A stretch of 25,777 nt of DNA from CAZCBN01 sp964496975 (lineage in GTDB: Bacteria; Planctomycetota; Phycisphaerae; Phycisphaerales; UBA1924), in contig CAZCBN010000039.1 in NCBI GenBank assembly GCA_964496975.1, positions 1-25,777 of the forward strand. The letters are read 5' to 3'. How positions within the stretch are numbered: the stretch's first letter is position 1; every line of letters starts with the position of its first letter. The translations under genes were made by a program, and so were the position numbers. The notes beneath the pieces are model-generated. The model was not told the DNA's origin. It was given only the letters and a program-made list of their open reading frames with translations, and ran no database searches. Below, piece after piece: positions 8,718-16,497 of the stretch.

Positions 8718-9491
8718 TTAGGGGGCTGGCGCGGGGGCGATGCGGCTGCGGGTGATCTCCACGGCGAGGGGGTTGATGTCGGCGGCGAGGCAGGAGCGGC
8801 CCGCGCGGCGGGCGGCGACGGGGGTGGTGCCGCTGCCGCAGCAGGGGTCGAGCACGGTGCCGCCGGGGGGGCAGGTGGCGCGGATGAGCAGGTCGAGCAG
8901 GGCGAGGGGTTTTTGGGTGGGGTAGCCGGTGCGCTCGGCGGCCATGTTGTTCAGGGCGGGGATGTGGAGGACNNNNNNNNNNTTGGGTTGGCCGGCCATG
9001 CGGCGGGTGGTGGCGGGGATGCGGGGGGGCTCGAAGTAGCAGCGGTCGGGGTCGAGGCTGTAGTAGAGGATGTCGTCGTGCTTTCGGGCGAATCGCTTTG
9101 GGGAGCTGCCGCCGAGTCCGTAGGACCAGATGAGGTGGTTGACGAAGGCGTGCGGTCCGAGAAGGTCGTCGAGCAGGAGGCGGGCGTGGTGGGCGGTTCG
9201 CCAGTCAACGTGCAGCAGGACGGCGGCGGCGGGGCGGAGGGCGGGGAGTGTGGCGGCGAGGCGGTCGCGGAGCCAGGCGAGCCAGTCGGCGGTTGTGGGC
9301 CAGGCGTCGGGGAAGCGGGTGTGGAGCACGGGGCCGCGGCGGGGGGCTTTTTCGGCCCTGGGGGGCGTGGTTTTTACGGCGCCGGTGTTGAATGGGGGGT
9401 CTGCGTAGAGCAGGTCGACGGACGCGGGGGGCAGGGCGCGGGCGAGTTGAAGCCAGTCGGCGTGGTGGACTTCAACGGCGGGCGGGGGCAT
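8718..9491 (-). CDS. Solitary DNA methyltransferase, beta-class N6-adenine/N4-cytosine type (10-N gap inside)
   Basis: Transfers a methyl group from SAM to an exocyclic amino group of adenine or cytosine in DNA. The catalytic motif IV, LLYADPPFNTG (DPPF at about 31-34), comes before the SAM-binding motif LDPCCGSGTT near the C-terminus. That circularly permuted order defines the beta class. KHDDILYYS and ERTGYPTQKPLALLDLLIR are typical of the family. Ten Ns at 8973-8982 hide about four residues, but the frame is the same on both sides. The start is uncertain: ATG 9491 is chosen because family similarity begins there, while the frame stays open to 9635 and overlaps the divergent nuclease gene. 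No cognate restriction enzyme is beside it; the neighbouring nuclease is secreted. It heads the run that includes asnB and the amidase. Confidence 0.88.
   Translation of the reverse strand: MPPPAVEVHHADWLQLARALPPASVDLLYADPPFNTGAVKTTPPRAEKAPRRGPVLHTRFPDAWPTTADWLAWLRDRLAATLPALRPAAAVLLHVDWRTAHHARLLLDDLLGPHAFVNHLIWSYGLGGSSPKRFARKHDDILYYSLDPDRCYFEPPRIPATTRRMAGQPXXXXVLHIPALNNMAAERTGYPTQKPLALLDLLIRATCPPGGTVLDPCCGSGTTPVAARRAGRSCLAADINPLAVEITRSRIAPAPAP
8973..8982. other. Assembly gap, 10 Ns
   Basis: Ten undetermined bases inside the DNA methyltransferase gene. The reading frame is continuous across a 10-base gap, so the stated length is plausible. The flanks share no duplicated sequence. Confidence 0.99.
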
Positions 9492-9624
9492 CGCGGGCAG
9501 TCTGACGGGGAGGCGCCGGGGCGTCCAGCCGGGCGGGGTGAGGGGCGTCGGCTGGGTAGACGTGACTGTCCGGGTCGCGGGGCTACCCTTGGCCCACTCG
9601 GGGTGATGAGAGAAAGGTCTGGAC

Positions 9625-11379
9625 ATGCTGGACATGGGTAGCCGCGGATCGGTCGGGCCGGTGGTGGGGGTGCTTTCGCTGGTGTTCTGCGGCGTGAGCT
9701 GGGCTCAGGTCGTCGACCCGTGGGCGGCCCCCTCGACGTATTACGCGAACGTGGCCGGCACGGGCGTTTCCCTGAAAGCGACGCTGACGACCGCCATGTC
9801 GGCGGGGCACGTGCAGCGGTCGTACGGGGACTTCCGGACGTCGGCGGCGCTGCACGACCGCAACCCGGCGAACCCGTCGCAGGTGCTGCTGGTGTACGAC
9901 CGCCGGTCGGTGCCGTCGGTGTGGGACTCCGGGGCGACGTGGAACCGGGAGCACGTGTGGCCCGATTCGCGGCAGCCGGGCGATGCGAACAACTCCTCGC
10001 GTGGGATGCAGGGCGACCCGCACTGTTTGCGGCCGGCGACGCCCAGCGTGAACGGCGCTCGCGGCAACTTCCCGTTCACCGGGGCGACACGGACGGGTGC
10101 GTTCGGGAGCGATGGGGCGAGCCGGTGGTTCCCGGGCGACGCGGACAAGGGGGATTGTGCGCGGGTGCTGTTCTACGCGGACACGCGGTGGGGGCCGAGC
10201 CTGAACGTCTCTCTCGTGAACGGCACGGCGATCTCGGGCTTTCAGATGGGGGATTTGGCGAGCTGCATCGCGTGGCACTATCTCGACACGCCCGATGAGT
10301 TCGAGCGTCGGCGGAACCACGTCATCTTCTCGTCGGCGGAGAACCCGAGCTTCTTCACGGCGAACCGCAACGCGTACGTCGACCGGCCCGAGTACGTGTG
10401 GTCGGTGTACGTCGACCAGATGAACGACTCGCGGCTGTCGATCGCCGACGCGATGGGGCAGGGGGACGTCGCGGCGGACGGGTCGTCGACGACGGTGGTG
10501 GACCTGGGCCGCGTCTTCGTGGGCGGGGCCGTGCCGCCGGCGGCGAGCGTGATGGTTCTGAAGGACGGCTTCGACGGCACGTACTACAGCGTGACGGCAA
10601 CGGGCGGCGCGACGTCGAGCGTCGGCGGCCGGCACAACGCTTTCTCGACGAGCCTGAGCGGGCTTGACTCCCGCGTGCTGACCGTGGGCTTCGACGCGGA
10701 GACGACCATGACGGCGCAGGTCGCCGTCGGGGCGGTGACGATCGACAACCTGGACGTGACGACGCAGGGCGGCACGGGCCGCGGGGCGAACGACGCCGAC
10801 GACGTGGTGATCGTGGAGCTGGACGTGCTCGCGCGGTCGAACGCGTCGTTTGAGGCGGCGGCGGACGTCAACTCGGCGACGGTCGACTTCGGCACCGTGA
10901 CGCAGGGCTCGGGCGAGGCATCGCGGGTGGTGATGCTGCACAACCTGCAGGCCGTGCCGGGGGCGACGGCGGAGGCGGACGTGGAGCTGGGCTCCGCGGT
11001 CGGCGACGCGTCGGCGTTCGCGGTGACGGGGCTGCCGGCGCGCGTGCCGGCGGGCGGGTCGCTCGCGGTTGAGGTTCGCCTGCCCGACGCGGCGGTGGGG
11101 GACTTTGAGGCGGTGTACACCATCCGCGCGTTCGACGATCGCCGCGTGAACGGCTTCGCCGAGGGCACGCCGCTGACGCTGACGGTCCGGGGCGTTGTGA
11201 CGGCGGGCGGGCCGTGCGCCGCGGACTTCAACGGCGACACGGTCGCGGGCGACATCTTCGACCTGTTCGACTTCCTCGCGGCGCTCGACGAGGGGCTCGA
11301 CTTCAACGGGGACACGTCGCCGGCGGACATCTTCGATCTGTTCGACTTCCTCGCGGTGCTCGACACCGGCTGCCCCTGA
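9625..11379 (+). CDS. Secreted endonuclease I (His-Me finger) with dockerin-like C-terminal repeats
   Basis: A 584-residue exported nuclease, probably degrading extracellular DNA or RNA. A signal peptide (hydrophobic about 12-26, likely cleavage after SWA before Gln28) is followed by the EndA/Vvn-type domain. This domain contains NREHVWPDS (catalytic Glu109-His110) and GDPHCLRPATPSVNGARGN, where Asn143 is the likely metal ligand. The middle resembles beta-rich extracellular domains; the segment around 400-525 looks Ig-like. Residues 529-584 hold two near-identical repeats, FNGDxxxxDIFDLFDFLAxLD, framed by Cys near each end. This calcium-loop-like module is typical of exported planctomycete proteins, but its exact role, anchoring or sorting, is not established. 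ATG 9625 follows AGAAAGG at 9611-9617. It is divergent from the DNA methyltransferase and converges on a secreted paralogue pair that ends in a related tail. Confidence 0.92.
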   Translation: MLDMGSRGSVGPVVGVLSLVFCGVSWAQVVDPWAAPSTYYANVAGTGVSLKATLTTAMSAGHVQRSYGDFRTSAALHDRNPANPSQVLLVYDRRSVPSVWDSGATWNREHVWPDSRQPGDANNSSRGMQGDPHCLRPATPSVNGARGNFPFTGATRTGAFGSDGASRWFPGDADKGDCARVLFYADTRWGPSLNVSLVNGTAISGFQMGDLASCIAWHYLDTPDEFERRRNHVIFSSAENPSFFTANRNAYVDRPEYVWSVYVDQMNDSRLSIADAMGQGDVAADGSSTTVVDLGRVFVGGAVPPAASVMVLKDGFDGTYYSVTATGGATSSVGGRHNAFSTSLSGLDSRVLTVGFDAETTMTAQVAVGAVTIDNLDVTTQGGTGRGANDADDVVIVELDVLARSNASFEAAADVNSATVDFGTVTQGSGEASRVVMLHNLQAVPGATAEADVELGSAVGDASAFAVTGLPARVPAGGSLAVEVRLPDAAVGDFEAVYTIRAFDDRRVNGFAEGTPLTLTVRGVVTAGGPCAADFNGDTVAGDIFDLFDFLAALDEGLDFNGDTSPADIFDLFDFLAVLDTGCP

Positions 11380-11410
11380 GGCCGCGGGTCGAGAGGCGCA
11401 GGGCTGTTCG

Positions 11411-11429
11411 CCGCGGCGATGCGCCGCGG
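11411..11429. terminator. Hairpin between convergent nuclease and secreted-protein genes
   Basis: A perfect 8-bp stem (CCGCGGCG / CGCCGCGG) with the three-base loop ATG occupies the 51-bp spacer between the two converging stop codons. No T-run is present. Position suggests a shared bidirectional terminator or transcription insulator. Confidence 0.45.
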
Positions 11430-11430
11430 G

Positions 11431-12258
11431 CTAGCGCGTCGGCACGCGAGCGGCCTGCTCGGTGAAGGCGGCGACGTCGCGCGAGTCGATGCGGCCCCGC
11501 GGCAGGGCGAGGTCGGCGCTGCGCTTGCGCTGCCGGTGCGCGCGGGTGAAGGCGAGGAAGTCCTGCTCGTCAAGGATGCCGTGCGGGGCGGCGAACTGCG
11601 CCACCGGCTGGTTGGGTGTGGAGAGCAGGCCCATGCCGCGGCGGCGGATGGCTGTGAGCCGCACCACCACCGGCTGGCCCGGGCCGCTGAAGACGATGCG
11701 GGCGTGGCGGACCTGCTCGAGGTTCAGCGAGTTCACCGCGGCGTCGGGGGCGTCTGAGGCGGAGAGCCAGTCGTCGGCGCCCTCGAGGATGAGCAGGGCC
11801 TGGCGGGTGCCGAACCTGCCCATGCCGGCGACGAGAAGGTCAAACGGGCGGCCGCCGGGCGAGAGGATCGCGGCGTCCCCGCGGGTTCGGTCGTCGTTGG
11901 CGAAGGCGAGGCTCGTGTCGGCGGCGGACCAGCGGCCGATGCGGACGGTGGCGGAGTAGTCGTAGAAGACGCCGAGGCTGCCGAACTGGGCTTGGTCGGG
12001 GTCGAAGTACGACTCGAAATCGCTGAGGTTCACGGTGAACGAGCCGCTCGCGGCGTCGCCGACATCGAACAGCGACGTGAAGGTCGCGGGGCTCTCGCGC
12101 TCGACGACGCCCTCGAAGGTGAAGGTGGCGTACTGCGCGGCGGCGGGCGCCGCGAGGGCGACGGCGAGCGTGCACGCGGCCGCGACGATGGTTGAGGTGG
12201 ACGTCGGGGCGGGGGAGTGGGCGACGCGGGGACGCGGCGTTGTCATGTCGGAAGGCAT
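11431..12258 (-). CDS. Exported protein, paralogue of the 12581-13348 gene, degenerate C-terminal repeat
   Basis: Function unknown. It is 275 residues from the ATG at 12258, which has AGGAG seven bases upstream; an open frame continues to 12396 without a better start. An N-terminal signal peptide (hydrophobic 24-41, likely cleavage after Ala41) precedes a beta-rich body. The body aligns clearly with the next gene: YATFTFEGVVERESPATF, FDVGDAASGSFTVNLSDFES and the GLLSTPNQPVAQFA segment have direct counterparts. The tail keeps spacing and some acidic/aromatic positions of the paired dockerin-like repeat (LDEQDFLAF, then IDSRDVAAF) but has lost most of the DIFDLF core. This suggests relaxed constraint after duplication, or a different partner. 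It converges on the endonuclease gene. Confidence 0.75.
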   Translation of the reverse strand: MPSDMTTPRPRVAHSPAPTSTSTIVAAACTLAVALAAPAAAQYATFTFEGVVERESPATFTSLFDVGDAASGSFTVNLSDFESYFDPDQAQFGSLGVFYDYSATVRIGRWSAADTSLAFANDDRTRGDAAILSPGGRPFDLLVAGMGRFGTRQALLILEGADDWLSASDAPDAAVNSLNLEQVRHARIVFSGPGQPVVVRLTAIRRRGMGLLSTPNQPVAQFAAPHGILDEQDFLAFTRAHRQRKRSADLALPRGRIDSRDVAAFTEQAARVPTR

Positions 12259-12580
12259 GGGCAAGCTCCTGGGGCGGGGTGCGTGCGGCCGGCGGTCCAC
12301 GGGCCGAGAGGGTGTATCGACGCGCCGGTGCGGGGGATGCGGGTGGACCGCCGGATGTGGCGGGCCTTGGTTGCGGCTGGGGGACCTGGCGACCATGTGC
12401 GGGTTGTGCGGGGTTCGGGCCGTGCGGGCGAGCTGTGGCCCGGGGCGTTCGACGCGATGGGAGCGCGCAGGGCATCACAGGCCTCGGGGCGGCGTGATGC
12501 GTGAGACCGGTGTGGCATGACCGGGCTGGGCGAGGGCGGCGTCGGCGCGAACGCTGACGAGCCCGGGCCCGACGCGGGCG
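12259..12580. other. 322-bp spacer between paralogous secreted-protein genes
   Basis: I see no convincing gene here. It contains the leader of the 12258 gene, with its AGGAG site next to 12266-12271. Near the 12581 stop is a small hairpin (GCCCG-ACG-CGGGC, 12567-12579) that could help end the upstream gene. The rest is GC-rich sequence without a pattern I can name. Confidence 0.6.
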
Positions 12581-13348
12581 TTACTCGGTGGGGACGAGCG
12601 CGGCCTCTTCGAGGAACTGGAAGAGGTCAAAGACGTCGAAGGTGCCGAGCGGGGCGGCGAGGTCGGCGGAGGGGTCCTGGGTGTCGAACGCGGCGAGGAA
12701 GCCGAAGAGGTCGAAGATGTCAAAGACGGCGTTGGGCTCGGCGAACTGGGCGACGCGCTGGTTGGGGGTGGCGAGAAGGCCGAAGCCGTCGCGGGAGAGG
12801 GAGGTGATGACGATCTTCACGTTCTCCGGAAAGTTTGGGCTGGAGAACAGAACCGCATGCGTGACCGACGCGAGGTTGAGTGACTCGAGCGACTCGGGCA
12901 CTTCAAGACCGTTGCCGAGCCACGTGGTCGGGGCCTGGAAAAACAGGTACAGCGATTCGCTCCGCCCGGGCATCGGGGCGAGCTTGAGCGACGCGAGGTC
13001 GTTGAGGCGATCCGGTGAAGGAAATGGCGTGCCGAACGACGCGTCGTCTACCGCGAACATCAGGAGGTTCGCTTCGTCCCGGCTCCAAGAACCAACTTGT
13101 GCTCGGAAGGTGACGCCCCGAAACGTGTACGAAAACCCGTACTGTGGCGTGGCCGGATTGAAGACCGACGAGAAATCGTCCAAGTTGACTGAAAACTCGC
13201 CGGTGCATGTGTCACCGACATCAAAGTCCGCGGAATAGGACGACGGGGTTTCGCTCTCGACGTAGCCTCGAAAACGGAATGTTGCGCGTTCCGCCAGAGC
13301 AGACGATGTGGTGACTGCCAAAGCGATGAGGACTATGCGACGAGACAT
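12581..13348 (-). CDS. Exported protein with two C-terminal DIFDLF-type repeats
   Basis: Function unknown; 255 residues. A signal peptide (1-19, cleavage after ALA) is followed by a beta-rich body starting RATFRFRGYVESETPSSY. It contains DFDVGDTCTGEFSVNLDDFSS and a LLATPNQRVAQFAEPN segment that leads into the tail. Residues 208-255 carry VFDIFDLFGFLAAFD and TFDVFDLFQFLEEA, separated by SADLAAPLG. These correspond to the dockerin-like pair in the nuclease at 9625, without the FNGD calcium-loop-like residues. The start is well supported by AGGAGA five bases before the ATG. Codon choice and base composition are visibly less GC-rich than in neighbouring genes, especially in the body (about 12800-13350), which could reflect transfer or older divergence. 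Confidence 0.78.
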   Translation of the reverse strand: MSRRIVLIALAVTTSSALAERATFRFRGYVESETPSSYSADFDVGDTCTGEFSVNLDDFSSVFNPATPQYGFSYTFRGVTFRAQVGSWSRDEANLLMFAVDDASFGTPFPSPDRLNDLASLKLAPMPGRSESLYLFFQAPTTWLGNGLEVPESLESLNLASVTHAVLFSSPNFPENVKIVITSLSRDGFGLLATPNQRVAQFAEPNAVFDIFDLFGFLAAFDTQDPSADLAAPLGTFDVFDLFQFLEEAALVPTE

Positions 13349-13480
13349 GCAGCTCTCCTGAGTTTACCGACGGCGCGATGCCGCCCCCGCGACGGTAAAG
13401 CATACCGCGCGAGAATCGACAGGTTGCAGGCATCGCTGCTGACTTGCGTCGCGCAGCGTGCCCGCGTGCCGACCCAACCC

Positions 13481-14827
13481 TTACCCCGGCCGAACAGGCT
13501 CGCGGCCCACGCTGTAGTACGTGAAGCCGATTTGTCCCAACTGCTGGCGGCGGTAGAGGTTGCGGCCGTCGAAGATGACGCGCTGCTTCATCGTTTTGGC
13601 GAGGCGGTCGAAGTCCGGGCTCTTGAACTCGTCCCAGTCGGTCGAGATGACCAGGGCGTCCGCGCCGTCGGTCGCCTCGTACATGTCATCGACGAGGCGG
13701 ATGGTGTCGCCCATGGTCGCCCGCACGTTCTCCATCGCGACCGGGTCGAAGCCCTTGGCCTTGACGCCGTAGCCGACGGCCTTGCGGGCGAGGGTGAGGG
13801 CGGGGGCCTCGCGGATGTCGTCGGTGCGGGGCTTGAAGGCGAGGCCCCAGAAGGCGAAGGTCTTGCCGGCGAGGCCGGTCTCGCCGCCGAAGTGGCCCAG
13901 GATCTTCTTGAAGAAGAGGTCGCGTTGGCGCTGGTTGGTGTCGTGGACGGCGCGGCTGACGTCGGTCTTCACGCCGCGGAGCTCGCCCATCATGATGCAG
14001 GCGAGCGTGTCCTTGGGGAAGCAGGAGCCGCCGTAGCCGAGGCCGGGGTAGAGGAACTGGTGCCCGATGCGTTTGTCGGAGCACATGCCCTCGCGGACCT
14101 TGTTGATGTTGGCGCCGTAGGCCTCGCAGAGGTTGGCCATCTCGTTGATGAAGGAAATCTTGGTGGCGAGGAAGTTGTTGGCGGCGTACTTGACCATCTC
14201 AGCGGAGAGGACGTCCATGATGTAGATGGGGTGGCCGTTGCGGACGAAGGGGTCGTAGAGGTCGCGGAAGCGCTCGCCGACCTCATCGGTCTCCACGCCG
14301 ACGACGACGCGGTCGGGCTTGTTGAAGTCGTTGACGGCGTCGCCCTCTTTCAGGAACTCGGGGTTGTCGGCGACGGCGAAGGGGATGGCGGGGCCGACCT
14401 TGGCGCGGATGCGGTCGCGGACGCGGAAGGTGGTGCCGACGGGGACGGTGGACTTGACGACGACGACCTTGGGCTTCTGCGCGGGGCCGAGGGCCTTGAT
14501 CGCGTCGGCGATGTCGTCGGCGGCGCCGTCGATGTAGCGGAGGTCGGTGTGGCCCCGCTCGTCGCTCGGGGTGCCCACGCAGATGAAGATCATGTCGGCG
14601 TCGCGGTACGCGGAGGCCTTGTCCAGCGTGAAGTGCAGGCGGCCCGCGGCGATGTTCTTCTCCATGATCTCGGTGAGGCCGGGCTCGTAGATGGGGCAGA
14701 CGCCCTTCTTGAGCTTCTCGATCTTCGCGGGGTCGACGTCGAGGCAGGTGACGTCGTTGCCGGTGTTGGCGAGGCAGACGCCCGTGACGAGTCCGACGTA
14801 GCCGGTGCCGACCATCGTGAGTTTCAT
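13481..14827 (-). CDS. ugd: UDP-glucose 6-dehydrogenase
   Basis: Oxidises UDP-glucose twice with NAD to UDP-glucuronate, a precursor for extracellular polysaccharides and other glycans. The 448-residue length is normal. The N-terminal Rossmann site is GTGYVG (8-13). The central domain has NPEFLKEG (155-162) with the acid/base residues and KYAANNFLATKISFINE (213-229). The catalytic Cys269 is in YGGSCFPKD. The C-terminal UDP-binding domain contains FWGLAFKPRTDDIREAP. Start ATG 14827 has GGAGA upstream. No glycosyltransferases are adjacent, so the product's use cannot be read from context. It is divergent from a SAM methyltransferase gene across 267 bp. Confidence 0.96.
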   Translation of the reverse strand: MKLTMVGTGYVGLVTGVCLANTGNDVTCLDVDPAKIEKLKKGVCPIYEPGLTEIMEKNIAAGRLHFTLDKASAYRDADMIFICVGTPSDERGHTDLRYIDGAADDIADAIKALGPAQKPKVVVVKSTVPVGTTFRVRDRIRAKVGPAIPFAVADNPEFLKEGDAVNDFNKPDRVVVGVETDEVGERFRDLYDPFVRNGHPIYIMDVLSAEMVKYAANNFLATKISFINEMANLCEAYGANINKVREGMCSDKRIGHQFLYPGLGYGGSCFPKDTLACIMMGELRGVKTDVSRAVHDTNQRQRDLFFKKILGHFGGETGLAGKTFAFWGLAFKPRTDDIREAPALTLARKAVGYGVKAKGFDPVAMENVRATMGDTIRLVDDMYEATDGADALVISTDWDEFKSPDFDRLAKTMKQRVIFDGRNLYRRQQLGQIGFTYYSVGREPVRPG

Positions 14828-15094
14828 GGCGTCGTTCTCCGCGTGGTGCAGGCCGGGCCGGGCCCGGGCGGGTGCTGTGGCTCGGCCCCCGTGGGGGCGC
14901 GTTTGTCCGGCGCGTCGGCGAGGAGCGAGGGCTCCTGCCGGCCTTGGTCCGAGTGTAGACCGGGCCGGTTGGCGGGCTGGTGCCGCGGCGCGACCACGGC
15001 CCTTCTCGGCGGCCCGGACCGTCTGAGGCTTGGTCGGTCGATGCGTGGGGGCAACTGCCGTTACACTCCGCCCCCTTCAAGAGGAGCCCCGCCG
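14828..15094. promoter_or_regulatory. Divergent intergenic region, ugd / methyltransferase
   Basis: This 267-bp spacer must contain the promoters of both divergent genes. Visible signals are GGAGA before the ugd start (minus strand) and GAGGAG at 15081-15086 before the ATG at 15095. I recognise no operator or riboswitch. Confidence 0.45.
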
Positions 15095-16212
15095 ATGGCC
15101 GACACGACTCGCAGCCCCGCCCGCCGCACGTCCGGAAAAGCCGCCCCCGCCCCCGCCCCCGCCCGCGGCACGAAGGCGGCCGGCGCCGCTCGCCCCCCCC
15201 GCGGGTCCGGCAAGAAGCCCGCCAAGAAGACGTGGACCGCCGCGTCGGCCGACCGCCACCTCCTCTACCAGGCCGCGGTGCAGAGCGTGGAGCCCGAGAT
15301 CGACTTTGTGGACCGCATCTTCAAGAAGCTCCGCGGCCGGCCCGCGACGCGGCTCCGCGAGGATTTTTGCGGCACGGGCAACACGTCGTGCGAGTGGGTG
15401 CGGCGTCGGAAGGAGAACGTGGCGGTGGGCCTCGACATCGACGGGCCCACGCTGGAATGGGGCCGGCGGCACAACGTCGGCGTGCTGAAGGCCGATCAGC
15501 AGGACCGCGTTCATCTGCTCGAGCGGAACGTGCTGGAGCCCGGCGACGCGGTCCGCATGGACTGCGTCCTCGCGATGAACTTCAGCTATTGGATCCTGCA
15601 GGAGCGGGCGACGCTGAAGCGGTACTTCCAGAGCGTGCTCGCGAGCCTCGCCGACGGCGGCCTTCTGTTCTGCGACTTCTACGGGGGCAGCGAGGCCATG
15701 ACGGTCTGCACCGAGAAGCGCAAGTGCGTGCTCGAGGGGCACGGCAAGTTCACGTACGTCTGGGACCAGGCCCGCTACAACCCCATCACGGGCGACATGC
15801 AGTGCTACATCCACTTCGAGTTTCCCGACGGCAGCGAGAAGCGGCGGGCCTTCTCGTACCGCTGGCGGCTCTGGACGCTGCCGGNNNNNNNNNNNNNNNN
15901 NNNNNNNNNNNNNNNNNNNNNNNNNNNNNNNNNNNNNNNNNNNNNNNNNNNNNNNNNNNNNNNNNNNNNNNNNNNNNNNNNNNNGGCAGCGAGAAGCGGC
16001 GGGCCTTCTCGTACCGCTGGCGGCTCTGGACGCTGCCGGAGATCGTCGACCTGCTGAAGGAGTCCGGGTTTTCCAACGTCACCGTCTATTGGGAGGGCGA
16101 CGAGGTGGACGCCAAGGGCGAGAAAACCGGCGAGGGCAACGGCGTCTTCCGCCCCGCGACCAACGGCGAACCCTGCCCGGCGTTCATCTGCTACATCGTG
16201 TGTGAGAAGTAA
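15095..16212 (+). CDS. Class I SAM-dependent methyltransferase with basic N-terminal tail (split by an assembly gap)
   Basis: Substrate unknown. The N-terminus (1-47) is an Ala/Pro/Lys/Arg-rich, probably disordered tail. The Rossmann methyltransferase follows: LREDFCGTGNTSCEWV as motif I, VGLDIDGPTLEWG as motif II, and AMNFSYWIL and LLFCDFYGG as motifs IV/V. Next come TYVWDQARYNPITGDMQCYI and the FSYRWRLWTLPEIVDLLKESGF end segment. A 100-N gap with an exactly duplicated 55-bp flank interrupts the gene, so the apparent frames differ on the two sides. Removing the gap and one copy of the duplicate (155 bp) restores one continuous frame of 320 residues. ATG 15095 has GAGGAG eight bases upstream. 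It is paralogous to the gene at 20182-21114. Confidence 0.85.
15830..16039. other. Scaffold gap (100 Ns, 15885-15984) with 55-bp duplicated flanks
   Basis: Bases 15830-15884 and 15985-16039 are identical, and the Ns lie exactly between them. In real DNA this would be a frameshifting duplication inside a conserved motif. The simpler reading is two contigs that overlapped by 55 bases, a common assembler k-mer length, and were joined with a placeholder gap. Confidence 0.93.
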
Positions 16213-16222
16213 GTGGGGGGCT

Positions 16223-16270
16223 GAGGCAGCGAGGCACCGAGGCACCGAGGCAGCGAGGCACCGAGGCATC
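16223..16270. repeat. Octamer tandem array, unit GAGGCACC/GAGGCAGC
   Basis: Six 8-bp units read GAGGCAGC, GAGGCACC, GAGGCACC, GAGGCAGC, GAGGCACC and GAGGCATC. The array starts 10 bp after the methyltransferase stop codon. A related array in opposite orientation follows at 16396-16467. Confidence 0.92.
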
Positions 16271-16395
16271 ACGTCCGCGGGGAGTAACCGCGGTTTCGGT
16301 GGAGGGGGGTCGTGCGCGACGGGATCGGCTGGCCTGAACCGTGAGCCACGGCGGACGCTGCCGGCGAGAATCCGTCTGCCTCGATGTCTGAACCC

Positions 16396-16467
16396 CTGGC
16401 TGCCTGGCTGCCTGGCTGCCTGGATGCCTCGATGCCTCGATGCCTCGATGCCTCGCTGCCTCGCTGC
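16396..16467. repeat. Octamer tandem array, inverted relative to 16223-16270
   Basis: Nine 8-bp units drift from CTGGCTGC (three copies) through CTGGATGC and CTCGATGC (three copies) to CTCGCTGC (two copies). The reverse complement of CTCGCTGC, GCAGCGAG, is a rotation of GAGGCAGC in the first array. The two arrays therefore form imperfect inverted repeats around a 125-bp core. The array ends 30 bp before the polyprenyl synthase start. Confidence 0.9.
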
Positions 16468-16497
16468 CTCTCCCCCTCCCCCCGCCAATAATCCCTC

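Noticed and set aside
9583..10941. Minus-strand open frame rich in Arg/His/Pro opposite the endonuclease
   Set aside because: Composition is typical of antisense frames in high-GC DNA, and the opposite strand has a complete signal peptide and nuclease motifs.
8718..11379. Restriction-modification pair formed by the DNA methyltransferase and the divergent nuclease
   Set aside because: The nuclease has a signal peptide, an EndA-type non-specific fold and an extracellular anchoring tail, so it would not act on cytoplasmic DNA as a restriction enzyme.
15830..16039. Real tandem duplication or mobile insertion inside the methyltransferase
   Set aside because: The copies abut the N run exactly on both sides and are perfectly identical, and collapsing them restores the family sequence. 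This is better explained as a contig overlap.
13424..16057. Very long plus-strand open frame (877 codons) antisense to ugd
   Set aside because: Its first 557 codons are the mirror of ugd and have a low-complexity Val/Gly/Asp/Glu composition caused by high GC. Only the part from the ATG at 15095 has family similarity and a ribosome-binding site.
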